A stretch of 64,000 nucleotides of DNA from Carnegiea gigantea (taxonomy: Eukaryota; Streptophyta; Magnoliopsida; Caryophyllales; Cactaceae), in NCBI GenBank assembly GCA_029747015.1, contig JAKOGI010001545.1, positions 51,001 through 115,000 on the forward strand, in the 5' to 3' direction. Of the stretch, positions 1 to 12,411 are shown piece after piece. A program made the translations under genes and the position numbers. The notes beneath the pieces were generated by a model. The model saw nothing but the letters and a program-made list of their open reading frames with translations, was not told the origin of the DNA and ran no database searches. How positions within the stretch are numbered: the stretch's first letter is position 1; each line of letters begins with the position of its first letter.

Positions 1-32
1 CCCTTGATCCTCTGCAAGAACTTGAAGAGAAC

Positions 33-712
33 TTAGTGCAATGAGCTTCTTGATTCATCTGGCCAAAATGAGTTGTCCTTAACATCAATTGGCATGCTCA
101 AATGAGAAACTTGTTGATCCTCTATTCCCTGGACATGCTACCTAATAAACTCATCCAGAAAAATCTCCCCTTTAACTTCCTCAATGACTATTCCCCTATC
201 ATGTGCTTCTTGATAAGTTGGATATGTGTCAACAATGATCCAAATAAGAAATTGGTTGTTTGCTGGAGAACGTTAGAGATGAAATCCTTTTGTCCTCAGT
301 GGGAAGTTGCTAGTGAATCATTCAACAGGCCTTCACATCAAAAACAGTAAATAAAAGGGAATGCATGGTGTTAAAGGAGTTACATGAGGCTCATAAATCC
401 AGCTTATACCTTGGAATGTAAAGCTCATAAGCACAAATGAGTTCACCCGCAAAATAAAGATTTAACTCTTGGCAACCTTCATAAATCGAATGACCATGAA
501 GCAAGAAACAAGCATTTACAATATCTTTGGGTGAATAAAAATGTACTCGAGCATGAAAACCTCCCATTGTCTGAAATCCAGCAATGGTTTTCTACATCAC
601 CATAAAGAGAGAATGTGGAATAAAACATTAGTTGTAACAAGGACTTTTGCATAATGAATGATAACAAATCGTTGATGTTTTCAACACAACTCATGGTCCC
701 TGTACGCAACAA
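33..712 (-). other. coding-like islands, unresolved gene fragment
   Basis: Two stretches on the minus strand read as plausible protein but do not form a gene. From about 480 to 580 a frame reads ...HFYSPKDIVNACFLLHG, with an AG just before it and open sequence running on to a stop near 390. From about 250 down to 141 another frame reads ...DTYPTYQEAHDRGIVIEE, is broken by a TAG at 138-140, and stays open to a TAA at 33-35. I do not recognise the family. The composition differs from the surrounding AT-rich DNA, so an old gene or pseudogene whose remainder lies left of the window is possible. A chance open frame is equally possible. Nothing here fixes a start codon or an intron. Confidence 0.2.
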
Positions 713-893
713 TCTTCAATTAAGCAATGAACAAATTACCATACGAGAAGCACCCATCTGGGTGCAGCACATATGAAAGTAGTGTATATGAATAAAACTC
801 AGCAGCAATGGCAGTAGTGACACCAATAGAACTGGACACGAGCAAATTGGTCTAGAAAACAGACAATTTTTTGAATTGCGAAGCTAGCAGCGA

Positions 894-1070
894 TGAAGGA
901 AAACTTTGGAGTAACGGTAAGGTTGTCTCCGTATGACCAAAAGGTCACAGGTTCGAGTCTTGAAATCAGTCACTAACAAAGTCAGGTTAGGCTGCCTATA
1001 ATTTACCTCGTGCGGTGGGCCCTTCTCGGACCCTAAGTGAACGCGGGATGCTTGTGCACCAGGCTACCCA
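894..1070 (+). mobile_element. Au-like SINE with 13-bp target duplication
   Basis: This is a tRNA-derived short interspersed element. A tRNA-like head contains the pol III B-box GGTTCGAGTCT at 950-960, preceded by a GGTAAGGTTGTCTCCGTA block. The body has the GGTTAGGCTGCCTATA and GGGCCCTTCTCGGACC blocks typical of the plant Au SINE family, and it ends near GTGCACCAGGCTACCC. It is flanked by a perfect 13-bp duplication, AAGCTAGCAGCGA, at 881-893 and 1071-1083. The perfect duplication suggests a fairly young insertion. SINEs encode no protein and depend on LINE machinery for movement. Family assignment rests on recall of the Au consensus; the insertion itself is read directly. Confidence 0.85.
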
Positions 1071-1083
1071 AAGCTAGCAGCGA

Positions 1084-2433
1084 CATGTGATATAGGAAAT
1101 TTCCAATTCTCATCCCCCCTTGTTTTCCTTGGGAGGCATATAGGAAATAGAATAGATATTGCAGGAATGAGATCGATGCAGCTTCAATACCAAATTGATA
1201 CAGAATGCTCTTAGACTTAGAGTAATTCCTACAAATGGGTAATTGGTGTAGATGAACACATAGAGTTGACCATGATTCCCATATATAGAACCAAAAATTC
1301 TAGTTTGATTGTCCCTCGATACATAATCTGATTGTCCCTCGATACAAAATAGGGTTTATATAGTTTAGAGTCATACTAACAAAAGGAGACTTAAGGATGC
1401 TAAATAACTAGAAAAATGATAAAAACCAACCCAAAAAAAAAATGCTAATTGAGTAGGATGTCAATCTTGCCAAAGTAGTAATAAATCTCTTTATTTTAGA
1501 GACTTTATAATATGCTATAAAACAATATACAAAACTAATCCAAATATAAAACTTCCTATAATTTAGAATGTCTTATATTTGGATTTTTTCTCTGTTATTC
1601 TTCTCTCGCATTGTCCACCCCTACTGAAGGCATCTGAACCTATGCATGGAACACTTTCATGTGTTCAAGGCTGCCTACTACAACCAAATATATTCACGTA
1701 CCAAAAATATCTAGTTAACATACATCCGTCCTTAACTAGACTGATTCAGCCGGTAGAAAGAACCATAATAATATTCTGTTTCAGCTTATGCCATGCCAAG
1801 GACGTGAAACAGTTGGAATCTTAAAAGATTTCAAACCTCAAGTATGTAACCAAAGCAACCAGGAATCCTATAAGTAAATGCAAAATAGTGACTAAAATAT
1901 AGAAAGTTGAAAAAAGTGGCTTGAAAAATATTATTAAAGCAAACCAAAATAAAGGAACCAGCACTGTTGCACATGTAATTTGGAAACAGATGCATTAAAA
2001 CTTCTCCGAACATGATGGGAAAGCTCCCTTTAAAGCCTAAACATGAGGAACAGATGGGGAAACTTCGAGGTTTATTCCTAATTCAACAGATTCTATAACC
2101 AGTCTAAGGTGCATTTCCAACCAAAGTTATACTTGAGTGGATTCCAATGCACGTACAGAATAACTGTGCGAAGTGTGTTAAGACATCGTCACATCTCAAT
2201 TACAAACCTTTGTTTTAGAGTAACTTATCGACTTTCCAAATAGCGGAGACAGTCATCATACAATATCTTTCGGTTAGACTATAGCGAACTAAAGTAAAAT
2301 ATCTCAATGAATCATCCTCTACTTCTTTTGTTGTAAATTGCTAGCAATGATCACCTTCCAGATCAAGATACAATATAAACATTTTTTTGCAATTCAATTG
2401 TAGGGGAAAGGATGCATACATCTAATAGCCTAT
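1084..2433. other. no gene recognised
   Basis: AT-rich sequence with no convincing coding frame, RNA gene or repeat. A short imperfect tandem repeat (two copies of a phrase containing GTCCCTCGATACA) sits at about 1310-1345. Short open frames at 1579-1824 (+) and 1831-2013 (-) have no recognisable motif. Confidence 0.4.
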
Positions 2434-2456
2434 GCCCCCCCCCCCCCCCGCGCGCC
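2434..2456. repeat. poly-C / GC tract
   Basis: A run of about 14 C followed by GCGCGCC, unusual in this AT-rich region. A simple-sequence tract. Confidence 0.7.
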
Positions 2457-2498
2457 TCCCAACTCCCCAAAAGACAAACCTTTATAGGTAAGACACTT

Positions 2499-2924
2499 AT
2501 AGCTTGTTTGGTTCTATGTAATCAAAGTGGCAATGCAATTAAAAAGGTAATGGTGATTCCCTTACCATGTTTGGTTACCATTAAGGAATGTAATCAAGAT
2601 TGTATTGTAATCACATTTACCTCAATCTATCTAATTATAATTACTTGACTTTTTCTAAACTATTGTGATTAAATATCTTTGAATCAAAGTCTACCCAACT
2701 ATAAATTATTATATTTGGAAACTTTCTCTTTATTCTGTCCATTGTCTCTCTTCTACCTTCCCTCTCTTATTACTTTGGCACCACTTTTTTAAAGGTTTGA
2801 AGGCCTCCTCATCCCTCTCTCTCCTCTCCATATTAGATAAAGTTTAATCTAGACCATGATCGCATTATTGTAATTGCGTTTTTGCACGTTCTAGACATTA
2901 TTTCTCTCTCTCTCTCTCTCTCTC

Positions 2925-2971
<47 letters not shown>

Positions 2972-3290
2972 TTCTCTCTACTTGGTAAACTTAAATAATA
3001 TTATATTATTGTAATCTAGAAGAAATAGAGTGAAGTAAGTCTTATATGAAATATCATAATCATAATGATAAGATATTGGATGATAATTATCAATAAAATT
3101 ACAAATAATTAAAATAGGCAAAAATAAAATGTGAATTGAATTGCAAGTACTTCACGCCACGTGTAAAATTAAGTATTGTAACCAAACATTGTAATATAAT
3201 TATTATCCTATTCCATTACACTAACAATTGCATTACATGGTTGATTTCATTACATAGTGGTTGCATTACTTTCAACCAAACGTTACATTA
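2499..3290. repeat. foldback / MITE-like element with GTAAT inverted ends
   Basis: The two ends are imperfect inverted repeats. The left end reads AGCTTGTTTGGTTCTATGTA and the reverse complement of the right end reads TAATGTAACGTTTGGTTGAA. Both continue with repeated GTAATG and GCAATGCAAT motifs. About 790 bp long with no coding capacity; the middle holds a CT and an ATC microsatellite. The pattern fits a non-autonomous DNA transposon (MITE or foldback type). The superfamily is not clear and I could not see a convincing target duplication. Confidence 0.45.
2903..2970. repeat. (TC)n then (ATC)n microsatellite
   Basis: A run of TC dinucleotides followed by about 15 ATC triplets, inside the foldback-like element. 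Confidence 0.9.
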
Positions 3291-3297
3291 GGTTTTG

Positions 3298-3664
3298 TTT
3301 GGACTTTGAAAATTTTGGTGGAAAGAAAAAAATTTGAGAAAATTAGTTTTTTTTCTTGTGTTTAGTTGAGAGAAAATTACAAAGAAAAAAAATGGAGGAA
3401 AGTTAGGTGGAAAATTTTTTAGAAACAAGAGTGATAAAATTTTCCTCATAAAATTGTAAGGAAAGATTGAGAAAAATTTCCAGTCTCATCTAATCTCACC
3501 TTACTTAGATGACATCAACATGAGTCAAGTAGTTCATCAACGTTTCAATTTCTCATCTAAATTTTTGTATTTTTTTCTCAATTCAAACAAGAGAAAAAAA
3601 CTCATTTATTCCTTACTTTTTTTCCTTCAACTTTTATTTCCACTAAATTTTGTAAGGACCAAAT
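3298..3664. mobile_element. MITE with ~32-bp terminal inverted repeats
   Basis: The left end (3298-3329) begins TTTGGACTTTGAAAATTTTG and the reverse complement of the right end (3632-3664) begins TTTGGTCCTTACAAAATTTA. Both go on to TGGAAA-AAAA. The body is about 370 bp of A/T-rich sequence without coding capacity. It lies directly against the neighbouring foldback element. Non-autonomous DNA transposon is the simplest reading. No clean target duplication was identified. Confidence 0.55.
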
Positions 3665-4165
3665 GGAGCTTTACAGATGGTTTGGTTTAAAGGAGCAATA
3701 TTGTTGGGTTTCTCACCAAGATACTTGTTAACAATTTTTTGCAATTTAAGAGTAAGGCTGCAATATCAGACCCCCCCACCCCACTTGGTAGCGAAATTTT
3801 TGGGGTATTGGATTGGGGTAAAGCAAGAATGTTAAGCTCACTATTGTAGGGTAATGTATCTAAATTACGCAGCAACGACAACTCTAGCTTGAAGAATGAG
3901 TGCAAAAATCCTTCAGGATCATGTCTTCAAGCAAATAGCCAACTTGAAGTAGGAATTGCATGCCTTCTAGCGAATAGCCAACCTCAAATATTTCCGGCAA
4001 AATCTACCCCCAGATTCTTTCAGCTTAGGACCTAGGAGTGCTTAGTCGCTGCAAGTGGGAGCAGCATTAGCTGCTTCTCTCTTACCATACACGTGGATGC
4101 ACATGTTACATGTGATGCATGCTCTCATGTGTGACATTGCTAACTATAGCAATGTACGGTTTGTT
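3665..4165. other. no gene recognised
   Basis: Contains a C-rich tract near 3771 and no convincing coding frame. Two near-copies of a short phrase (AGCGAATAGCCAACCT-like) lie near 3930 and 3972. Confidence 0.4.
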
Positions 4166-5510
4166 TTTTCTAAAAAGTAATCAAAAAATTCATAAGGGGT
4201 GCACCTATGTACAAAAGAGGGTAATTACAAAAATCATTATGTCGTCAAGCTCTCATGCACAATAATATCAACAAAATCCAAAATACTCAAGTTTGTCCCA
4301 CCATTGAGCACAAGACTTCAACTATACAAGAGTTTAAAAAGAAGAGCTTGAAATTTTGATAAGACAAGACTTTGTTCTCAAAAATTCGACGATTCCTTTC
4401 CTTCCAATGGCCAAATAAATCATCTTCCAAACACAAGATATCCAACTCTTCTTCTTTCTTTTTCTCCAAATCCCCATAATGTCTTTAACTGAAGTTGGTT
4501 GCACCCAACTAACAATCATTAAGGAAATAGACAAATGCCAAAGAGACGAAACCCAACGACAATAAATAAGGAGATGATCCACCATTTTCCTCCTCCTCAA
4601 GGCACATAAAATACATAGTAGGCCCACCAAAATTTCTTCTCTAAACCACATCCTTGTGAGAATCTTTCCTTTAAGAGGTGCCAAAGCGAAGAATTTCACT
4701 TTCATAGGTGCTTCAAACTTTCAAATGACATAAATAGGGAAGTCAGGAAAACTCCCACCATCATAAAGCCTTCGGCAGAAACTCTCATCAGTGAAAAAGC
4801 TTTTAGAGTCATGAGGCTTGATAATCTTATCAATGCCATTAGGTAATACATTCGTCTTGGCAAAAGTTGCCAAAACTTCATACGCCCTATCCTCTTCCCA
4901 ATTATTAAGGCTTCTTGAAAAGGTAATGTTTAAATGACTTTGATCACCATTCCAAGAGATAACATCTTGCACTATATCATGTTTTAGGGCTGCCGTCCTA
5001 AAAATATCAGGAAATTAAATCTTAAGAAGTTGATCCCGGCTCCAAACATCATGCCCAAAAAAAAAAAAAAAAACACCATAGACCCATTCTTCACTCAAAA
5101 ATGCACCAAGGATTTGAAACATTCCAAAATAGCTAAAATAGAATTCTATCAACCCACCCATTAGCGTAGGGGCTATTTTTGGTCCACCAACCTAAAACAT
5201 CAACCCCATATTTTACAATGATCACATTTCTCCAAAAAGCTAGCATTCTCCTCTATAGCATAGTGCCAATGCCACTTGGTCTTGAGAGCTTCATTCAAAT
5301 ATGGAAGAGGTCTTATGCCTAGCCCTCGCCCTTGCTTGGAACAACAAAGTGAACAGACATCTCTCCAATTAACCTAAAGGAAACCACTACCGGTTTCATT
5401 GTTAGACCAATGAAAATTACTCATAATTTTCGCCAAATGACTAGCAACTCCAGCTGGGATAATGAATGAGGACATAAAATAAATAAGGAGATCATAAAGT
5501 GCTCTTCCAT
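4166..5510 (-). pseudogene. LINE (L1-type) 3' fragment: RT C-terminus and zf-RVT
   Basis: The 3' part of a non-LTR retrotransposon ORF2. From about 5480 downward the minus strand matches the usual plant L1 order. First comes the post-RT segment (...VNWRDVCSLCCSK, then GLGIRPLPYLNEALKTKWHW). Next is the HDVWSRD...FPDIFR block near 5050-4990, then the zinc-binding RVT-associated region (LKGKILTRMW near 4650, MVDHLLIYCRWVSSLWHL near 4540). The 3' UTR near 4170-4230 carries the TTTTGTACATAGGTGCACCC phrase common at plant LINE ends. Several stops and frame shifts and an A17 run (5058-5074) show it is dead. The endonuclease and RT catalytic core are missing, as expected of 5' truncation. Confidence 0.8.
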
Positions 5511-6118
5511 ACTGTCAACCTAACCACTCTGGACAAAAGCCTTGATTTACAAGTCACAGATCCTTCAACTTTTTCCCCCTTCCATTACTATGAAACATCA
5601 GAAGACGGCAAGCAGTATCATGATTATCACCCCAATCAGCCTTCGTCTTTTAGTGCTAAGTTTAGATTCACAAAATTTAGATTAATGCGATGATGCAATG
5701 ACAACTTGTCCGAGCCTACATTTGTTTTTTTTCATAATTTCCATTGACCTTCAATTGGAAGACATACCAGGAATATATAGGCGTTGAGATGGAATTGTTA
5801 GTGGCCATAACTGAACAAGTGGCTACATGCATTCCCCCCTAGCTGAGCAGATAATGTTAAACACTCATACACGCGTAAGCTTGCACCCAGCTTTTGATAG
5901 TTGCAGTAGAACTCTGTTTAATATTCAACGGAAAACATCACAATTCACATTCAAGGGACCACTTCTTAAGTTGATTGCACAGTAAGTCCCACACGTTTAG
6001 AAAGTCTGAGGTCCTATGGCACAGTAAGTCTATCCGTCCACTTTCTCCTACACGAAAAAGTAGCTCCAAATCTGGGTTCCAATAAACACAGGTTTCATGC
6101 CATTATAAGTTGCTTACT
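5511..6118. other. no gene recognised
   Basis: No coding frame, RNA gene or repeat that I can support. Confidence 0.4.
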
Positions 6119-6480
6119 CTTATTTGGGACCTTAAGGGGAGTAAGCATTTATCTCTCTTTGGAAGAATAGTAGAGTAAATAAGACTAAATGAATAAATTG
6201 ACACATTTTTCCTCACAAAATAGATTAAAATATATTATAATTAGATTTATGGGGTCAAAGAAGGAAAATGATGCTCTTTACTCATTCTTACATCCTAAAT
6301 TGGAGAGTAAGCAAATGGAAGGAAATGGGAGTAAGAGAGAGTAAGAGTTACTCCTCCTTACCCCGCCTTACTCTCCTCTTATTACTCCCAAACAAGGGTA
6401 AGGAGTAGTACTTACTCTTCCGTACTCAACCTTACTCTCCTCTGCTCCCCATCCAAACATACCCTAAGGGGTAAGGGTTT
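6119..6480. repeat. MITE-like GAGTAAG-rich inverted element
   Basis: Many copies of GAGTAAG/CTTACTC in both orientations. The left edge reads ...GGACCTTAAGGGGAGTAAGC and the right edge, reverse complemented, reads CCTTACCCCTTAGGGTATGT then TTGGATGGGGAGCAG. The TTTGGATGGGGAG type of end is common in plant MITE-like elements. Non-coding. Boundaries and superfamily are uncertain. Confidence 0.4.
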
Positions 6481-8989
6481 TTAGATTTGAACAAAACCTC
6501 TCCAAGCCACGGGGCTAAAAAAAAAAAAAAAAGGAAGTTGCACAAAATAAAAAAAGGAAAAGGAAACCTATCAAGCTAGGAAGGAACGAATGGTATTGGT
6601 GCATCATAGTGAACATGGTGCAACTGCTTAGAACATCCACTAGTACATGGCTTTTAAGCCCTTATTGCGTGAATTCTTGTGGTTTACATTGTAGATATTA
6701 TGCGGCATCTCAGTAGTCCACTTCAAACTCATTTGTCAATGTATTTACTGTCAAGACCAAATTGCAGATAGAATCATTAGACTTTAGCTAGCTAATCTTG
6801 ATTTTCAAAAAAATGGTACACACAATGCAAACAAGATGATTGATACTTTATTTGTCAATTTGCCTCGAATACTGCAGGTGTCCCCAGAAATCCCTATTTT
6901 TTGCAGCAAGTTGTATGCCAATGCTAGATAGATAGTTGCTAAAGGCAAATTGCTAATCTTTACCAGCTGGTACTGTCAAAGTATTTACTTTCTTAGTATA
7001 ACATTTAAAGTTCTCGTTCAAAAGCACTTTCAAGTGGCTATACTAAATGATAATATGGATTGTAGAAAATCCTTTAATAACAGGTAGAAGCATACAGTGG
7101 CAGACTCATCATCGATATTAGATCTTCCATGCTTCTGTCATGTGTGACAAGTAAGGAACAGAATCACAAGTTGATCTGTTATGCGGGTGCTGCATTGTCC
7201 TAAGGGGGCTATTTCACCCACTAAGGACCTCAAGGGATCGGACAGCTCACTATGAATATGTAACCCACATTGCCTAATCGAACCAGTTGCTGCAAAATCA
7301 TTAATATAAGTCAAGTTGCCATAAAAGTTGATAATTTAAGCCAATTTGCTAATTATGTCAGTAAGACTACTATGATAATGCCTATCACGTCCTGCTTATA
7401 TGGCCCCATCCCGATACTTAAACGCACAATACTCGGATTCTTCATTTCATCCCAAAAATCCACATTACTCCAATATTGGTGTAAATTACAGGTAATGGGC
7501 CCTAATTTGACTAAAAGCACAGAAAATGTTCAAAACATCGTAAGTCATGCATAGGCCTAGTAAGTTTGTACTCAACATTCTTTTGATGACCATGTCCATG
7601 ATCGGTGGTCTCTTTTTTTTTTTTTTTTTTTTTTGAGGTGTGGATAAGGACGTTCACCCTAGTATTTGAAACCCTTCAGGACTCTTGAAGAATCAACTTT
7701 ACCTTTGGTTCAGCTTCTTTGATACAACAACCCTCAATATAGGTCCTATTTTCACGGGGTCTAGTGAGATATAGATATAGTCAATCTTACCCCTATGTAT
7801 ATAACTGCTTGTAGAGATATCATTTCCAATAGACCAATTTGGCTTCTTTGAGGATTAAAGTAAAGTATCCCAAAACACTTATGCCATGATTGGTGTGACG
7901 CAACACAATGCAGTTAATGCAATGAATGGATGGAAAATTCACCAAAATCACCTTATTAATTACATTGAGACTACTGAGTTGTGTACAGAACACGACATTA
8001 ATGGAAATAAGAAAATCTGTTCGTGCTAGCTATGACTCCAAGTATCAGTCACACAGATAAAGAAGGATATACAGCGGCAGACAAACTAGATTTAGGCTGG
8101 GCAATCATACATTGATTAATGACAAACACCTTGTAACAATGTGCAAGCGGAAACCCTCCATTGAATATGGGTATCCAGTAATTGATATTTATCTCTATCA
8201 CCTCTTTGAAACATCTACTTTAAAAGTTCTTACACAGCACATAAAATTCAGGCGATGCCGACAAAAGCAGACACCACAGAGCATAAGAACTCAACATGCT
8301 TTCTCTAAGATAACTAGCATTAATCTAATTCAAAACACCCTTTTTAATTGTTTGATTCATAAAATTCCATACAATAGCAGTGCTAAACATGATCGGGCCA
8401 AGGAAATTAAGATAAGGACTAAACAATAGACACTGCTTTATGTAGAACATGTTGCTGAATCCCCAACGTTCTCCCCCCATTCCAAAACACCAAACGGACA
8501 AGCTAGCTTTGGATAGCTATTCATGAAAGCTAACTTATTTTCCCAAAAAGTACCAAGAAATAGTAGTCAATTCAAGGTAACTTGTGAGAAACTTGAAACC
8601 AGTGAAACTTCCCAGTTGAGAGATCCATAAACTAGAGGGCAGAATTCACCCTTATAGACAAAAAGATGCATATCACCATGATTGTTAGCGACTTTGAAAA
8701 ATTGACACAGCAAGCTCAAGGAATGCACATAGCACAGTTTTCCTTCCTCCTACGAGATATGAGCTAGTCTTTCTTGATTGGCTATTGTCTACGGCAAGAC
8801 CATCCCTGATGGAATGTATTTTTCCAGTGACTTGAACAGCATAAGGATTCTAGATTCTGTATCATTCAGATTCCAACCCCATCAGCTATGGCTCTTTGCA
8901 ACGTGCCATACCGAGGAAATGAATCTTCATACTTGATGCATTAAAATATAAAACAACAATAGTTGTGAAGAATTACCGTCTGAAGTCAG
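6481..8989. other. no gene recognised
   Basis: A-tract near 6517-6533 and a long T-tract at about 7611-7634. Open frames at 7270-7554 (+) and 8112-8429 (+) have no recognisable family, strong start context or repeat relationship. They could be introns or UTR of a host gene. Confidence 0.4.
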
Positions 8990-11336
8990 TACAAAAATCT
9001 GCGTTATATTTCCTTGCTTCTAGCATTATTGGCCTGCTCATCAGCTTTACACGCCTGTCATTATAGACAGTTCATGAGTGCAGCCTACATTGTAGAAGTT
9101 AATTAACTTCCCAGAAAGACGTTCTTCAAAAAACATCCAACATCAAGAACAGTTCTTGCAAAAATGATAAGAATAAATTCAATAGGATGTAGTATGGTCA
9201 ACAAAAAACAAAATATATAAACATTAAAACGGAAAGAACAATTATGACAAGCAAGGAAGAGAAAGGATTTCAAGGCAATGACTGGTAAGCCGTCCAACCG
9301 TTGATGTCTAGAAATGTGTTCCAGACAAATCTTGTATCAGCAATAAAATCCACCATTTAGGACCAAAGAAAATCTTGCCCGAACAAAGGATTAAAAGTTG
9401 TAACGTGAGCTCAACAAAGTCCAAAGGGAAAATGGAGATTAGCAGTGCACAATGGCCATAGAAAAACACAGAGGAAGAGGTACCTTTGGTCCTTTACAGA
9501 TGCTAGTCTTCTCCAAAGAAACATGTAAGGCCTGAAGCCCTGAACTGTCCAGCAACTGAGTTTCAAACTTAGTTTTAAATAACTGAGCTCAATTGTCACT
9601 CACAACGGCTGTGGAATAATTTGGAGACTAACCATTGGGACCTGTACTTAAACCTAATATGAAACAACTGCACAGGCTTATTTGTCTGTAAATTTAAAAA
9701 GTGGCTGACCCCTCCTTTTTGTGTTTACAGCTTGAGTCTAAAGTCTTACAGTTATAGTTAAGCTCATGTATTATGAAGCTTTTTAGCACTATTGCTGCAA
9801 ATCCAACAATGATTGGCCAAGAATAAGTAAGCAAGCCATACAAGAATAGAATATTGAAATTACATCCATGTTTTAAGTACAAACTTGGGCTATTTGGACT
9901 CGCCTAGACTTGTGTGACATTTTTATCTGTCCAGCATCAGATTCCAATTTTATGAAACTTTTCGGGAAGGAAAATGTATCATCTGTAGCCAATTCCAAAA
10001 TCGACTCTGGCCTTACTACGAGTATCAAGAGTACTAAGTACGTAGAATACTTGATTTTGAGAAACAAAGGCACAAATGTATAACCAAAATACATATCATT
10101 AATTCTCTTCAAAGAAAGCCTACAAAATTGCAACTTTTTTTTTTTACTCATGAATAATTGCAACTTTGAAGCCAGACAATGTGGAAAAACATTAATTATG
10201 CAGTGAAACAGGCAAGATTACGTAATGCATAACTAAAGTTGTTCAAGAAAGACAGATATGCAATTAAACAAGCCAATACTCTTTGCCCTTGTTACCCACC
10301 TGCTTAATCCCTCGAGAAGTGGGTACATCTGTTTGGCCAAAATTGCATACACAACTAATTAAACAACGTAATGACACGAGTCTGGACCTCCCCTCATAGT
10401 TGGAAGTCATTTCAAATGACAATGAATCATACATAGAAGACCTCAGCTTATGACGAAGTAAAAAAACAAAATAAAATAAGAAGGCGAAGATGCAAGTAGC
10501 CTTAACCATAACACTGAAAACTCAAAAACGTCATCCAAAGTTATAGAGAGAGTATTTCCCCAATTTGTGGACAAAATACCCAAGGTCACACAGAAATCTC
10601 ATAAATGTTCCTCATGTTTTGAGTTACGACCAACAATCAACTAACTTGTCACAATAGTAGATGTCACTTCCCCCATTCAAGATTCGAAGCGTCAATTAGA
10701 TCAAACAATACAAATTAAGAATCATGTTGGAAAAAAGGGTCTGGTTCTTGCACTTTTCTTTTTCCCCATTATCAAAGACAGCTTTTCACGTTCCTTCTAA
10801 TCCCAACAGCAAAATTATTAAATTAATCAATCAACTAATTAATTAATTCAGCATTGCTCCCAAGATGAAATAGCAAGAAATGATAGGCAAAAGATCAAAC
10901 ACTTGGAAGAATTGCATAGGCATAGGGTGATGTTATATTCAATGGATTCCTAGAAAAATAACCCTAATCAGCAAAAAGCCAAAAAAGCAGATTAAACTTT
11001 AAAAAACAAGTAGTAATCAAATTAACAAGGTAACTATTAACTACGATGTCGGCATTACGAATATTACCCAGGTGGCAAAAGCAATCCTAGATAAAAAAGA
11101 ATGCCAAACTTTGAATTTTGGGCTCGTCGGACCCCATCTTTTGGTGATGCCGACGTAGGTTTCATTTGGGTTAAAAAAAATAAAAATGAATTGACGATAC
11201 AAAGGGCAGTGCGCTTGTATCTCCGAGGAATCATCTTAGATTGGTGATCAATCAATTCCCGTTGACTCCTTTGTAGCTGTTCGTTATATACTATCACCAT
11301 CTTCGAAAATTTGGACTTCTTAAAAAGGTTTCTCAT
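8990..11336 (-). other. possible intron-containing host gene, structure unresolved
   Basis: Several minus-strand stretches look exonic but I cannot join them with confidence. At 9484-9585 a frame reads KFETQLLDSSGLQALHVSLE, with an in-phase GTACC donor directly after it. At 9270-9356 a small ORF reads MVDFIADTRFVWNTFLDING and stops with TGA. At about 9000-9050 a stretch follows an AG acceptor-like site and reads ACKADEQANNARSKEI then stop. The most upstream candidate start region is 11336-11064, where a frame reads MKPTSASPKDGVRRAQNSKF and ends at a GTAATA donor-like site. None matches a family I know. This is the part of the window most likely to contain true host coding sequence, but it may be only UTR, introns or an old pseudogene. 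Confidence 0.25.
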
Positions 11337-11602
11337 TACTCTTAAGAATCAAGAGTTGAAATAAAAAATTATTGAAGGATTATTAGTTTTTTTTGGTACT
11401 TTTGATAAACCTCTAATTTTGCTTTTTTTGGGTCCTTGATTTCATCACCTTCCTCTACAAATGTCCTCGATTTATTTAGAAATTTGATCATATTTACCCT
11501 CTGTTTGTAATCGTCTTTTTTGGACTAATTTTTCTTTTTGTAGGTATTTTGGTTATAATTGGAAGAAATATGAACGAAAATTGAAGTTTTGGATAAAAGG
11601 GA

Positions 11603-11813
11603 TGAACAGACTGAGCATAAAAGAGAGAGACAAATTTGTGGGCAACTCAAACAGACATATGTCTCCTTTGCTTTGCGTTCCTTGCTAAGAAGATATATAT
11701 ACAAGTTACATGAGAAACTCAAAAGGCCGTTAGTGGCTGTACATGCCTAAGCACTAAAGGAATAACAAAGTGAATCAATCAATACATATGATGCATAGAA
11801 TGTAGTCCTAATA
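11603..11813 (-). repeat. copia 3' LTR
   Basis: 211 bp, nearly identical to 16312-16520, with scattered substitutions and small indels. In element orientation it starts TATTAGGACTAC and ends CTGTTCA. The 5' terminal dinucleotide is TA in both LTRs, not the usual TG. Confidence 0.9.
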
Positions 11814-11825
11814 CTCCCCCTTAAG
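11814..11825 (-). other. copia polypurine tract
   Basis: On the minus strand CTTAAGGGGGAG directly precedes the 3' LTR. This is the expected site for plus-strand DNA priming. Confidence 0.8.
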
Positions 11826-11919
11826 ATGGAGCATGAGGATCAATCATGCCCAGCTTGCCGCGAAGACACATGAACTGTTACTTCCCAAGAGCTTTAGTGA
11901 AAATGTATGCAGGTTGATG

Positions 11920-12408
11920 CTACAAGGGAAGATAAGACACAGTAAAATCACCAGATTCAAGTTTCTCACTAACAAAATGACAATCGATTTCAATGTGCTT
12001 CGCCCGCTCATGAAAAATGGGATTCTTGGCCATGTGAAGTACAACATGACTGTCACAATACAAACGCATAGGTGTAGTCAGAAATATGCCCAAAGATGCT
12101 AAGAGGAATTTCAGCCAAACCAATTCACTAGTAGTAGCTGCCGTGGAACGATACTCAGCTTCAGCAGAGGATCGACACACAGTGGCTTGCTTTTTAGTGC
12201 GCCAGGTGATGGGAGACCCACCAAGGGTAACAAGATCACCAGTGAGAGATCGACGAGTGAGAGGACAAGCTCCCCAGTCTGCATCACAGTAGGCAGTGAC
12301 CTGAAGATCACTATTTGCTCGCAAAAGAATACCTTTCCCAAGAGTTGCTTTCAGATAACACAAAACACAACGTGCGGCATGCGTATGCTCTTCCTGAGGA
12401 TTCTGCAT
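11920..12408 (-). pseudogene. copia RNase H domain
   Basis: Reads as the RNase H portion of a copia polyprotein: YCDADWGACPLTRRSLTGD near the N-terminal third, the WRTKKQATVCRSSAEAEYR block, then LYCDSHVVLHMAKNPIFHER and HIEIDCHFVSEKL. The catalytic D, E and D positions look present in this segment. It follows the RT segment on the same strand but in a separate frame, so the polyprotein is interrupted between them (about 12409-12412). It is the C-terminal end of pol. Confidence 0.9.
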
Positions 12409-12411
12409 GAA

